Shown one piece after another: positions 26,801 to 43,600 of a DNA stretch of 64,000 bases. Under the pieces are notes generated by a model that was not told the origin of the DNA, did not search any database, and worked only from the letters and a program-made list of their open reading frames with translations. The translations under genes were made by a program, and so were the position numbers. Numbering within the stretch: position 1 is the first letter of the stretch; each line of letters begins with the position of its first letter. This DNA comes from Albula goreensis. Lineage: Eukaryota; Chordata; Actinopteri; Albuliformes; Albulidae. The stretch spans positions 14,121,141 to 14,185,140 of the forward strand of contig CM040763.1 of assembly GCA_022829145.1 (NCBI GenBank), given 5' to 3'.

Positions 26801-27298
26801 CTTCAGGCATATTAAGCATATGTCAGCAATAGCTGTGTATGACTTAAGGAATTTACCCTATGCTTTGTATTCATATCCCATGACCTTCAATCGTCCAGAG
26901 CAACTAATGCTTCCATTTTCTGAAATTTGCTGGATTGTAAATGATTCCTTTACAAAATGATACAGTGTTTCAGCGATTAGCTAAATTACAAACCGACAGG
27001 TGAAATCATTGGGGACAAAAGTAATTGCTGAAAGAGCGGACACCTGATCACTGAAACTAAACCATCAGAAGAAAGAGAAGATCGATGCAATACAAATGGC
27101 AACAAGCTGAACCTGCAATGTATTAGGTTAATAACTAACAAAAAACGTTTTCTACTACCTTAATTGATAAACAGAATGTAACAAAAATCAGCATTCGCAG
27201 GGTCACACAGCACCGCGACCGTGAAACTCTGCTGTCAGTTTCTATAATAAAAATTACACCAGGATCCCAACACAGCGATAAGTGTGCGAAGGAACAAG

Positions 27299-27440
27299 CT
27301 GTGTCCCAAATCGCATACTACGGTGCTACAGTCCGGTTTCTGTCCGGTATGTGATATGTCCGGAAACGTCTAAAGTGGTGTTCTGGGAAATGAGGTTTTG
27401 AGCATATTATGCATGCATCCTATTTCGAATATCCAAAGGG
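27299..27440. mobile_element. Fragment related to the small TIR element at 6.8 kb
   Basis: GTGTCCCAAATCGCATACTA begins near 27,301 and matches the right TIR of the element at 6,797-7,181. The sequence after it soon diverges. The opposite end is unclear, with only a weak inverted trace (GCATCCTATTTCGAATATCC) near 27,414-27,433. It sits about 150-200 bp upstream of the conserved rps3a promoter motifs. Treated as a partial or diverged copy. Confidence 0.45.
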
Positions 27441-27594
27441 TGGTGAATAACCTATCTCTATGAAATTTCCATTTTTTACAATATGTCTACGAAATCATTG
27501 AGGTTTTGGAGTTGCTCTCATCACAACTTCCATAAAATTGTCGAATATAACGAAGTTGGTAAAATTGCCAGCAATCAGCAGGGGGCGCAAGAAA

Positions 27595-27667
27595 TCCCGC
27601 GAGATGTGAAAGGCGAGTTCGCGGTGTAAAAATTCTCGCGGTAGCACCGGGTTCTTCCTTTTTCACT
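27595..27667 (+). promoter_or_regulatory. rps3a: rps3a promoter: paired CTCGCG motifs and TOP start
   Basis: TCCCGCGAGAT at 27,595-27,605 and ATTCTCGCGGT at 27,632-27,642 are two near-matches to the palindromic TCTCGCGAGA promoter motif of housekeeping and ribosomal genes, 37 bp apart. They are followed by the pyrimidine tract TTCTTCCTTTTTCACTCTCC at 27,652-27,671, which fits a 5' terminal oligopyrimidine start; ribosomal protein mRNAs begin at a C in such a tract and are translated under mTOR control. This gives a 5' UTR of only about 20-27 nt. There is no TATA box. The motifs are directly visible; their function is inferred from the family. Confidence 0.7.
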
Positions 27668-27680
27668 CTCCGTGTCCAAC

Positions 27681-31145
<3,465 letters not shown>

Positions 31146-31171
31146 AGACTTTCATTCTTGGCAAATTGTTC

Positions 31172-31177
31172 AATAAA
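31172..31177 (+). promoter_or_regulatory. rps3a: rps3a polyadenylation signal
   Basis: AATAAA lies 27 bp after the stop codon, giving a very short 3' UTR as is usual for ribosomal protein genes. GT-rich sequence (TTGCCTGTTGTGCC) follows from about 31,197, where the downstream element is expected. Confidence 0.85.
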
Positions 31178-31189
31178 CAAAGTAAATAT

Positions 31190-32630
31190 CTGGAAGTTGC
31201 CTGTTGTGCCTCATTGTGCAGTTGTCAGTGCTTTTAAGGGGGCAGTCTGATATCTTAACTCACTGTTGTGGAGGGAGGGTGTATAATGGAATTTCTTTTG
31301 TATGTACTGGTCATTCCAGTGCGGGAAAACCAATGCAAACATTTTCACTTTAAATTTAGTGGAGGTCAATGGTCTCTAATGGTTATTGTGATGGTAAAGT
31401 TGGTCTCTTGAGCTACTCTAATCATACAGCTAGCATTTTGAAGGGACTGTTGTACTGTGAGTGGAGGCTGATCAAATTACTCCATCACACTGAAAATATC
31501 AAGATAATACTGTGCCCACTGGCTGAGGCTTTGAACCCCACTTGGTGCATTCGCATGTAGCACCAGTTATGGTTTTGCCATATGCCAACAAATGGAAATG
31601 TTTTAAAATCAGTACAGAAATACAAATGCACACCAGTTCCAATTTCTGAGGCAGTATTTGTGACCATATCTGCTGCCAAGTGCTGATTTGAAATCAGAGG
31701 TTAAACCAATTAATGGTCTGGGTGCAACATGAACCTTACTGTCCAGGCAGGATATGTGAATAAAACCCACACCATAAAATTAAGCTCCGTTTGATTCAAG
31801 TTATATACTCCCCTTTGAGATATGACAAGAAATGGTTACTAAATATCCTTTATTTCCATGCATGATTTAAGTTGAAAATACTGAAATTTGAACCACGAAT
31901 TGAACATTAAATGTGACCACAGGGTGGCGCTAAAAGGAAGGCAAACTTTCATGAAGTGAAACTGCACACAACAGAACTTTTTATGAACATATAAAAAAGA
32001 CCAGATTTAAAAATGATATGCAATTCAGACTCAACTCAGAGCATTTAAACGGTGATCAGAGTACCTAGTGCATACGGATTTTCTCATTTTTTCAATCACC
32101 ACATAACAGCGCTCATGTCGGCTCATTTCATTGATTTCTCAGTAGGCACTCAATGCTTGACAAGCAAAACAGGCTGTAACATAAATTCATTTCTGCATAC
32201 AAAAGGCTGAATACATTTAACATTGCCAAGCAACCTACATATTCAAAGAACATGTTTCATTCTGTATAGCACAAAATATTTTCAGTTGCCGATACCTTTA
32301 AAATCTATAAATAGGTTTGTAAACATGAGTCATCTGAAAGTGACAGCAATTACAGAAGTCTCCAGGTTTTCCACAACAAACAAGTGACATTTACTGCCAA
32401 AGCTTGTAAATGTCAAAGCTGGGGAAAGGTCTGGATACAAAGGTAATTCAGCTGACTTCAATTCCAAGACACGATAAGATCATCCTCATACATTTAATGT
32501 AGTTTGTCCAAGGCTCTTCACCGTTTCAGGTTTTGCCGCTATGATCCTGATTTCTGGTATCCCAACACAATCTTCAAAGGGACTCTGGTACCTAAGGCAT
32601 TGTTTGGTCAGGTTATGTCTCTGTGCACCT
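31190..32630. other. Convergent intergenic region and sh3d19 3' UTR
   Basis: No coding sequence was found between the rps3a polyadenylation signal and the sh3d19 stop codon at 32,631-32,633. The right-hand part (about 31,840-32,630) is the probable 3' UTR of sh3d19. The left-hand 650 bp shows no repeat or gene I can name. Confidence 0.6.
31849..31854 (-). promoter_or_regulatory. sh3d19: Candidate sh3d19 polyadenylation signal
   Basis: TTTATT on the plus strand reads AATAAA on the minus strand, about 780 bp past the sh3d19 stop codon. The sh3d19 3' UTR would run from about 32,630 down to about 31,830. The two convergent transcripts would then end about 650 bp apart. The choice of site is inferred. 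Confidence 0.45.
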
Positions 32631-34598
32631 TTATAAATCTTGAAGCACCTGGACATAGTTTTTGGGGATCAAGCCACGTTTCCCCTGAAGTTCTCCAAAG
32701 AACCACTCTTCATCTATAGATTCAAGATTTGTTATTATGTCCCCCACCTGAAATGGAGACAGACACAATTACTGAAAAACCCCATAATACATACAGCACA
32801 AAAAACATGTAACATTAATATCAGTGTCACTTTTTCAGTCCTTCTTTCCAATGAGTCTAATAAAGGAGCCAGTCATGTACTGAGGATAAGGGTAGAGGTG
32901 TGACATAGTTTTAGATCAGGCCTAATGAGGGTCTGCCAAATGCAGGATGGACTACACTGAGAGCTACTCCTAGTGGGCACACCTGGACGGACAGCTCTTC
33001 CTCACACTCAGAGGCGAAGTTGAATAAGGCTTTGGCTCGTCCTCTGCCCTCAGCCGCATTGTGAGGTTGTCTCTCCTTGGCCTGAGCTGTAGAAAAGCGG
33101 TGTATGACCACAACCTTTTAACAAGGAATATAGAGCACTTTCGACATAAGGTGACGCTGTTGCTAAGGGATGTGCCCATAAATTGACTGGATTGATTAGT
33201 TGTTTTGATTGGGTAATTGATTGACAGACTGACTGTTTGCTTGATTGATTTGATTGGTTCACTGATTGACTGTTTGCTTGATTGATTAGAATTTATTTTA
33301 GTTAAGACAAAACAGAATCACGCATGTCCTTAAGACAGTTTCTACATTGATCGCAAAACAAAATCATCATTACATAGTCATCAAACCTATTTGCATAGAC
33401 GTCCTCCTTGTGGTCAGCACACATGCAGACGAAAATGGCGGCTTACCTGAGCATTGAACAAACGCTTTGGGGAAGAGGCCCTCCTTGCCGTCAAGCCTCC
33501 CACAGCACCATTCCGAATCCAGGTGCTCCGTGATCAGGATACGAGCCCCCTGTTTGAAGGATAGATCCTCAGCTGTTTGGGCGGTGAAGTCATAAAGAGC
33601 CAAGGCCCATTCCTCTTCTTCAGGCCCTTTCTGAGGCAGACAGACACAAAACAGCTAACAAAATACCCGCATCTCCAGGCAGGTGCTCACTGTGACTCAG
33701 AATCCACCATGACTAGAATAACTGCCCGTAACTTGTGTGACACAACTGTAATTACAAGTTACTCTAATCCTGTTTCTATCCCTCTGATGTTTGTGGAGGG
33801 CTAAGATAAGAAATGCTGACTAAAAAACATGGTGTGAAACATCTATCTATTTTCATTTTGAGACAATGATTATGACACAATTTCTTTAAACCCCAAATCA
33901 TATAGAAAACTAAACTGCTGAGAGTTCATCCTTAGTTTGTTGCTGCTAGTTACTGTGCTACACTGACAGTGATAGCTGTGAGCTGAGGCATGCGTAACCG
34001 TCGCCATTGGATATACAATCAGGTTTGAATTGGACTCTACCTGACTAGACTTGGCCGCCTCTTCGTTTGTGACAGGGGTCAAAAGGCCTGGTGGAACAAA
34101 AAGAGTAAGAATTATACTTTGAAATAAGTGACATGAATGAAGTGTTTTAGTATCAGACAGGTGCAACTGAAATCCCCCTTTTGCACAGTCTCTTAACAGC
34201 ATTTCAATTTTGCCATTTTAAAATGGTAATCAGACTGCGCTCAGTGAAATCCTACCAGGTTGTTCCTCTGTCTTCTTTTGCAGAGTCTGTGGTGCCACTG
34301 GGGCCGGTAAGTCCTCCACAACGTCCACAAAGTTAAGGGGGAAAATCCCAAAGCGCCCATCAATGTCACCCCGGGCCCACTCCTGATCAACGTATTCCTT
34401 GAGCCGGATCACGGAGCCCTCAGAGAAGGACAGCTCGTCGTTCTGCTCTCCTTCAAAGTTGAACCGTGCCACACACCTGGGGCCGCTGAAGTCAGAACAG
34501 ATATCACTGACAGGCATTCTGATTGGCTACGACAATGTGTTGTCCTTACTGTGACATGCCTGTTGCAGTTAAGGAGAAGCAGCAGTGCAAAGCAGCTA

Positions 34599-34660
<62 letters not shown>

Positions 34661-37600
34661 GATGTATAGGTGTTGTGGGATATTTCATTGATATCAATTC
34701 TGTAAACGTACCTGACTGCGACTGCCACTGGTCCTGATTTCTTTTCATTCACTGGGGCAGTAATATTTGACTAAAAGAGGAAAGACAAAAACGGTTACTG
34801 ACAATTTTACAAAACCTGCACAATAAAATATACAAAAAGGGTGTATCCCCTGGCAGAACAATGAACTTGTCACATAAGTAGTTTTTAAATGTCATTTTCT
34901 ATTTTGAACACATACTAGTTATACAATAAATTATACAACACGGGTGTATCCCTTGGTGAAACCTTTGTTATTCAGCACAAAGACATATTTGTTGTCTAAC
35001 TGCAGCGAGAGGTTATTGTCGGTCACTCTGAGACGCACCAGTTCTTTGACATGATTGACAGGGAAGATGCCGGAGAGGCCCCTGCAGGTCCCGTGATACC
35101 ATTCGCTGTCCACCCTCTCCACCATGGTCACAGTCTCTCCCGCATGCAGGGCCAGCTCATCCGGACCCTCTGGAAAACAAAGACAAATTTCAATCCCACT
35201 TCTGTTACCAAAACTCTTATCTGCAATTTACAATCTTTTTCACGTAGCGAAACCGCTCCCTAAATTATTATAAATTTAATTCAGTGAAATGGTATTTTCA
35301 GTCCATTTAATTGATTCCCATGGCTGAACTCGGAGATGGTGGTGATGCAGGCAGTGGTATTTTTGACTCAGACACTCAGCCTCTGACAGAATGCCTGGAA
35401 AACTCTTTTCTGGCCCAGGCTACTTAAAAAGTCTAACTGGTGCCTTCAGATTCAGATTGCTGCTACATTTTACAGTACACCCCTGAACTGTATTTGCACT
35501 TGAGTTTTCTTAAGATTTCTGAAAATGTTTTTCCACATCTGCTACTATAATTGCACTGTTCATCAGTGATAAACAGAAAATCATATTTTGCACTTTCTAC
35601 TATGTAGGAGTAAGTTAAAAACTTTCCGGAAGTGACTTTGTTTAATTCGTAGTCATCAGCTTTTGGGCAAAATACATTTTATGATACTCTTGACAGCTAT
35701 GAACCTGAAAAGTGAAGCCAAAAGTATAACCCACCAGGAACAGACCATAATTTGTTTGAAATTGTAACTGTCAATTTTTATTATTAGCAACATAAATCCA
35801 TAAAGCTGGACAGACTTGCACTACATTATGGAGGGAAAAGTTGGTCACGCTCAAAAAACAAAACACATAAACTAACATGGTCACCTAGGTAGCAATGCAG
35901 GCTTGCCTGGAAAAGCTTATCCTCCTATCCCTTGCCAGCCAATAAGATAAGAATGAGAACTGGGAACGATAAAACCATAAACTACAGTTATGTGTCATGT
36001 GCTCTGACTGCTTGCCTGTCTGGTTAAAGTGACATGTCTGTTTTTGGGCAACATTTACTTGACTTCGCTCAATCTATATTTATGCACATTTGGTTAGACT
36101 TGTAAGCGCCAAAACACATTCATGCACAGGTGAGCATATTGGATGTCTATAACGTGATGGATACATTGGCACAGTCACTGTAGGTCAGCTGGCATTACTA
36201 ATTACCTGGAGTGAAATCATGAAGCACCTGGACCTGCAGCTCACTTCTCGCTCTCTGAAGTTCTTCGGGACCAGACGTCTACAATACGAGAGGAAGAAAA
36301 AAGTACAAATTATCTGACAAGAAACTGCAGGCCTGACAAGCATTTATGGTGGAGCCACTGCCTAATTAGCTCTCATGGAGGTGACAGAATGTTCCTTTAA
36401 AAGGAAAAGGAGAATGAGAGCAGTATGAGGGGCAGTGAATTAAGTTTTAATTAGTGTTTCCTTGGCTGCAAGGCATTACCTTGGACTCTGAGCTGCTGGA
36501 GACATCTAAGAGAGGCGCGATCGTCTTCATGGAAGAATTCTGTGCTCGATTTTGGACGTCACTTACTTGGCATTCAGGGTTACTGCTGTCTGTTCGCTCA
36601 TGCGGCACCTGGACCTCATTTTTCTTCTGCAGGCAAACAGCAAAGACGTTTCAACTTTCTCTTTTTGCACTCCTGCCACAGAAGCTAAAATGACCTTTGA
36701 AAATTGTTTTTTTCCGTCTCATATGTGTTAGCCTTACCGAATGAGCTCTGCCTTTACCCAGACACTACTATAACTACAGAGTAACTATGCTTCAGATTTG
36801 AAATATACAATAAATTAAACAAGAATGTATGTAGCTGATGTAAGAGTACTCAGTATTTATTGTCACATAAGTAGTTAATGTCATTATCCATTTTTAATTC
36901 ACTCCAGAACTAAAATAATTTAGGCATTAAAATGTATTTTCAGTTTGAAATTACAGTTCATACTATTGATAATATTCATTTGCAGTAATCATTTATGCTT
37001 CTAATGTGATTTAGAATAAAAGTAATCTGTGGACTAAAAACTTAACTTGCTGACAGACTGATGTGGAAAAAATACACCACCCAACTCTCAACAGTAAAAG
37101 ATAAAATGGTATAATATCAGACCTTTTCTCACTTAGATTTAAACCTATGTAATTGTGACATGCTTAGATACTGTGCACTGACTTGTATTGATTGCATGGG
37201 GAGAGGGCCAAAAAGGCTGTAGGTGGTGCCCTTACCGTGTAGCTGGCATAGAGAGGGTGTCCTGGGCTTGGCCTAGGGGGCAGGGCGGGTCCTTTCTTTG
37301 GCGGCCCCTGACCCTGTGGGCGCTTGGTTCCTCCAGCTTGGGGTGGAGGAGGCCTTCCTGGGGCCCCTTTAGCAGGAGGAGGACGAGGGGGGACCACTTT
37401 AGCCCCAGGGGGCCTGAGGGACAGGGAGAGTTTGATAGCAGTTAATATGAGAGGGGGCAGGGAATAGTGATACTCTGTAACCTGACACTGGGAACAGGAA
37501 TGAGAAGTAGGACAAAGGGCTGCCTCTGTGCTGCTGATGTTTACAGAGGAGCAGTCCAGACTTCCGCTTCTACCTCATATCAAATCCCAGCTCATACTTT

Positions 37601-40600
37601 CCCTATTTCAAAAATGTGAAATGTAAATCAACCTTGAACTAAATTTTTTGAGTTTTTACCCACAAGCAATTTAATTATGTATGAATATGTAAGACATCCT
37701 CTGAATATGCAAGATAACCCCCAATAATTGCACTGGTATGTATTTACAACTTAGAAATACAAGTAACTTCAGCAATGTGCAGGACCGTAACAAGGAAAGA
37801 ATCTTAGGCTGAAAGATTTGTAGAACTGAAAGATACATGAAAGTACCAAATTACTGAATTACATTCAGCATAATACTGTTCCTTATATTACCTGAGGCAA
37901 GAGGAATACTCACCGGGGAGGACGTGACTTCTCAGTCAAGGAGGCGCCAAGCTTGTCAGAATTAGGCATTTCCTAGGGAGATAAATTATAACTTTTTAAG
38001 CATGAACGGAAATGTGCTTCTCTATTTTTTGCAATTACATTCTGGAGGCTGAGGGTGAATAAACAAATATGACATTTTAAATGGATCCCCTGTGCACACA
38101 GAGGCTTGAGCTGAGAAGGGGGTAAGGACAAATATGGGGTGGCTAAAAAAATACCCTCCAAAAGGTAAAAATGAACATTATAATAATGTAATTTGATCTC
38201 CAATGATATTCCTCTCAGGCCTCTTTATAAACAGGAGGACGTGAGGTTCAGCAACGTCAGACAGGTAAAAGGCTTTGATTTACCCAACAGAGAGCGCACT
38301 GCCTGACAGTTCTGGAATTCAGGCCTGTGTGAAATACTAATCTGTTGGTGAGACTGGACTCAAAAGCAGAGAATGCAGGCGAGTGATTCTTATTCACAGA
38401 CAAACAAAGACTCGGTCATGTTGCTGCGATCAGCTGACTTGCATCTCCTCGTAAGAGTGAGTGCACTTAAGGTGAAAAGCTGGCGCTATGATCTGTGGCG
38501 AATTGCCCTTCTCCTGTTCTCTACTCATTCAGTAATAGCAGTGTTAAGGAGCAAAGGAAATTACTGAGAGCTGGGACAGGCATGCTCTGGTTCCCAAATT
38601 AACTACATGGACTAAAAATAGAAAAGTAAAATTGCTGTATGGCATTACTCACATTTAGTAAGCTAATTGAGTCTCATGTGTTTTTACTTTCATTAAGTAT
38701 ATCCGTGTGTTCATGCATTTCATGTCCTTTCATGTTTCAGGTATTGAAATGGCACAAGAGCGAGAAAATTGGTAAATATTTATATCCAGAAAGTAATTAC
38801 AGAGGCCATGTATTAACGATGTGCATAAATGTACATAATTCTTTTAACGATTACGATTTAATCCTCAATGATTTAAGGATGAAAATTATTCTGAATAAAG
38901 TTGCATAAACATGTCAACTGAGACCTAATTTAAAGTACAACTTAGTAATTAAACTTTGTAAATGAGTAAAATCCTTTGACTGCCCTCCAGATTCATAATT
39001 ACATAAAATATGACTGGAATCCTCATTTGAAAAAAGTAAATACCTTAGTTATGAAATTTCATGGGTGGTGAAATTCCATGGGTAAAGTTCTGACTACTTT
39101 TCTGACTCACTGAACAATTGTACATTTTGATATAAATAAAGCATTTATTATAGATTTTACTGTGATATATCTACTGCGAACTATCAGGGCAAGTAGACTG
39201 TATGTCCAATCAACACAAACACTTTGTCCCTGGGCAATACTTGTGGCCTACTACACATCACCATGCTGGTCAAACAATACACCGTACTGGCAAGGACGTT
39301 AGTGCGCTAAGTTAAAGTGACTACACTGTATATGCCACACAGAGGCACAAAGTAAGATATATTTCTATAGTAGTTAATGTGAGCAAGTGAGAGTACCATT
39401 TACAAATCAGGTAAAGCATGGTCCTACCTGTGCTGGGGTTTGGGTGGCGGGTTTGGAGGTCAGACTGGGTTTCTGTGCCACAGCAGGAGGGGGAAGTCCA
39501 CCCACTGGCTTTTGCGCTGGGAGAGGTGGAGCGGGCTCTGCTGAATCAGCTTCACACACTGAAAGTTAGGCATGTCATATGACTGAGGTACTGTGCTTTG
39601 GACAACACCTATGGGTTTGAATCCTAGATGGGACACTGCAGTTAAAACCTTCAGCATGAGACTTCAGCTGAATTCTTTGCCGGATACCCATCTAAGTCAA
39701 TGGGAAACGATTCAAATATAATGGTATCCAGGGCATATGTCCTGATCCAAATCCAATGGATATGTGCATATGTTTTCAAGATGTTGTACAGGACATTAAA
39801 GATGTACTGCTGCAAATAAAATAGCAGGACCTCTGCTTCAGCATTTCCAGACACTGAGTCCTGAATACTAACAGACAAGGGCAGCACTTCACACATACTA
39901 GGAGAAAACATACAAGTGCATATGAAAACACAAAAGAGACAATCACAGAACATTTACTCTAATATATTCTCAAGGTTGAACATTCAGCTGGTAAAACTGA
40001 AGTGGTCTGAATGGCCCCATCATTACATTTTCTTGCTTTCTTAATTCAAAAGCATCTCTATGTATTAGCTTTGAGGTGTGATGCTAAAGTATCCTTGTTT
40101 TCTCCATGACAAGCAGCTGTGCGCAACACATTTCCTTGCAGAGACTGATCAATGGTGTCTTGCAAATTACAGAGCCTGAGGTAACACTCACATTTGCCAA
40201 TTTTGCTGGGAACTCGGATCACAGTCGGCTTTTGAGGAACACTTGGTCGATCTGGAATGGTGCCAGGTGAAGGTGATTGGTCATGCTTGGGTGGAATGTC
40301 ATCTAGCAAAACAAACAAAAATACACACACACACGCAGAATGAAACATGGACACACCAGTACAGACACAAACACACACACACAGCATTTAACTAAAAACA
40401 TAATGTAAATACATTCTAAGACATTTTACCTACAGGACCAGCATTCAAGACAATTAGTAGTAACAGCCAAGAGCCTCTGTAGCATTATTTACAATCATAA
40501 TACAAAACCAATGCACACACCTGGAATGCTTTTAACGCTCTCCTGCTCTGGGCTCGTGGCTGCGGAAGGGAAGTCGAGGTCAATCAGGTCCACCGTGGCT

Positions 40601-43600
40601 TTGCTCTGCACTGGAGGGGGAGGGCGGCTAACGGGAATGCCCTCATCCCGGGATAGTGTCTTTTTGGGTCGAGCAGCTACGGCAGGTCGTGATGGGCGTG
40701 CAAGCTTTGCCGGTTCCTCCTTGTTTTTGCTCTCTGCTGCAGACTTTTTGGGGAGGAGAGGCCTTGGGGCTGGGGTTGGGGCACAGGTAACTTCTTTATG
40801 GTTGTTTGTTTCGGCTTTTGACTCTGGCGCTGAGCTCTTCTCCCAGAAGGCCTTGTCTGACGGCCTTGGGGCGAGGGACGGCTTGGTTGGGACAGCTGGT
40901 TTAGCGGCTGTTGCTGGCGGTTTGGGGTGCTGAACACGGGGCCGAGGTTCTGGTCTCTTCACAGGTTCTGTATCCATTTCGCCTGCACCAGCCTGCTTCT
41001 CAAAGGCCTGAATCTTGTTGCGCAGTGTGCTCATGATGTCCTCTTCACTTTGGTCACTAGGATCACTGTGGTCACTTTGCTCACTCTGATCGCTCTGATT
41101 GCTCAGAAAACTCTGGTCATCAGGTCCAAAAATGTCCAAGAGTTCTTGCAGATACTTACCTGACGAAATTTCCCCACCACCTTCAATCAGCTGAACGCTC
41201 TCCCCATCGTCTCTTAGCCTGACCAGGGTCTGAACTTTGACCTCTTTGGTAATGGGCTTTGAGCGAGGTCGTGGGGTTGGGTGTTTTAGCTGACTGTTTG
41301 CTGCAGGGTTGGAATCGTGAGGGGGGACAGAAGACTCAGCAGTCAAGACTTGGGGCTCATCTAAAGAGATGAGGCAGGGTTCACAAGGGTCTGTTAGCAG
41401 ATCTGACCCAGATGTTAAGGGGAAGGATAGGAATTCACAGCTGGTATCAAGCAAGCTATTTAGGGTTTCGGCTGTGCGAACATGAGTATCAGTCTGTTCC
41501 TCCGTAGAGAACACAGGGGACTCTCCCAGAGAATCCACGGAAGTTGCTGCTGCTTCGTTTGGCGATGATTTGGGTTTGAAGGGAAAAGAGGGCCTTGGTG
41601 GCTTGGGAGGTCTTCTTGCTGAAAATAGCAAAGGCACAGAGCAAACAAACATTGAAAATCTCAAAGGGAAAAAAGGTGGTAACACTTTAAGCATCTGGAA
41701 CGAACTTGAATGTGAATGAAGAGACAAACCGCTCATTTCCAGTAAAACACTGAGCGACAAACAGCTGCCCCCTTTTCAACCCATAACCCTGGTCTAACCC
41801 TGAGGCTCACCAACGGATCCTTTTTTGTCAACAGCCTGTGAGGATACGCTGCATTGCGGGCTGGACGTCTCAGGCTCGTGCAGAAAGTCCGTCTGTGTGG
41901 CGATCGTGGTGGTGGACACCCTGGGGGCGGCGGCTGGGGGAGGGGCCTGCTCCTGCGTTTTCTCTCTGATCACCTCGTCATAAGAGGGTGGCGGCTGCAT
42001 CCACACCAAAACATGCTTATGTCACTCAAAGCTCAGAGTTTGACCATTAAGTAATTAACTATGGCAGCCATGCAGATATGGGTGTGTTACCTGTGCAACG
42101 GTTGGAATGCTCCCACCCCAGATATGCTCAGACGGGGGTGGAGGAGGCGGAAATCCCCCAGAAGCCCCTGGGAACCAGGCATTTGTTGCCAGTGGTTCAG
42201 CTGACAGGATGGTTATCTCCGGCCTCCTGCGGCACAAGCCAACAATTTGGAATTGAATTATACTCAGTTGACTACATTACGGAATCAAAGCTCTGTGCCA
42301 CTGCCCATAATACCAAATATAAAAAAAAAACATTGGGTAATTGATATTTTCCAAGCAAATGGTTCTAGTACAACACAACTGTTTCAGGAGCATTTCACCA
42401 CTTAGTCTGTGGCATTACATCAAAGGCCACTGAGAGTCGTGTGGCTGGCAGGCTTCAAGGACATGGTTTGCTACCAAGCCAGTTACCCAGCATGCCAATA
42501 CCACTCTTAATACAACAGTTTATGAAACACAAGACAAACAATTATAATAAATTGAAGACCACTGATACGAATGACATTCACACTATTCATGGCTAACACT
42601 CTTCCTATAATTATCAGTTGAACAAAAGGCAATTTCATAAAGCAAAACAAAATGCATAATATAACAAGGCGGGCATCATTAAACTGTAATGCTGTGCTTT
42701 CTCTGCAGTGTATGATCATGCAGGAGGTCATAAATCTTTATACTTGAAAATTAAACATGTTGCAACAGGTTTTAGTGAATATGTTTCTTATTTAATATTC
42801 TGTAGCACAGTATGAAATAACATGCTAGATCCAGAAAGGCAATATTGATAGGAGTTATTGATTTTGATCAAGAATTTGATCAAGAGCCTGATTAATTTAT
42901 ATATAAATGTGTACACCCACTTGTCATGTTTATTGAATACAACAGGCACAAGTAATGCAGGGCCAGCATGCCTACCTCCTTTCCCTTGACTGATCACTCT
43001 GGGAACTCGTCCTTGTTGATGCTGTTATACAGACAGATTTTGCTTTAATTCCAGAGAAAATTACATTTTAAACACATATACTTCACTGACTTTGAATTTA
43101 TGTAATCAAACTGCAAAACTAGTGCTTCAAAGCAGAATTTTATTCAAATGGTATAACAATGGAATCATTTGAAGGTTTATTGTTGGACTGCAGTATCACA
43201 CACTAACAGTTATCTTATTCTCCTTAAATGGAATTGCTAATGCTATATCCATTCATTTCAGTTCATTAATTCAATTTAGTGAATTTCTCTGTGAAATCAT
43301 TGTCTTTTTTACAGCTCACAATTACAGTTTATACATACATAAAAACACTTCTACATATCAAATAGGTGTACTGTATAAAATGAATGATTATGAACTGAAA
43401 AACTCACTTCTTTTGATGGCAGCTCTTATAGAAGAGAGAGGTCCTTGACTGAAAGAAAGTGGAAAGGGAAAAAGTGACCACTGGGTTTTTTTAACTAGCA
43501 TTTCCACTGGGCCTAATTGTATGTTTTATTCCAAGGAAAACTCGGCACTGTTTATGCTGTCATTTACATCTCCCTGGACAAACTTGTTGGGCGTGTCTCT

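Larger units (their letters stand above)
22060..27590. other. Spacer between divergent lrba and rps3a promoters
   Basis: About 5.5 kb of AT-rich sequence with no supported gene. It contains the Tc1/mariner derivative, a retroposon-like tail and, near 27,300, a TIR fragment. A TTTATTTATT-rich patch lies near 22,365-22,395. The other open frames are short and resemble no family I know. Confidence 0.7.

Noticed and set aside
36720-36780. Donor-like GTAAGGC site considered as an extra sh3d19 exon for the missing SH3 domain
   Set aside because: The short stretch before it has no SH3 features, and adding it would break the phase-0 junction between exons 11 and 12.
40511-40933. 140-codon plus-strand open frame over sh3d19 exon 7
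   Set aside because: It is the antisense shadow of the large proline-rich exon, whose minus-strand frame is open across the whole exon and joins its neighbours in phase.
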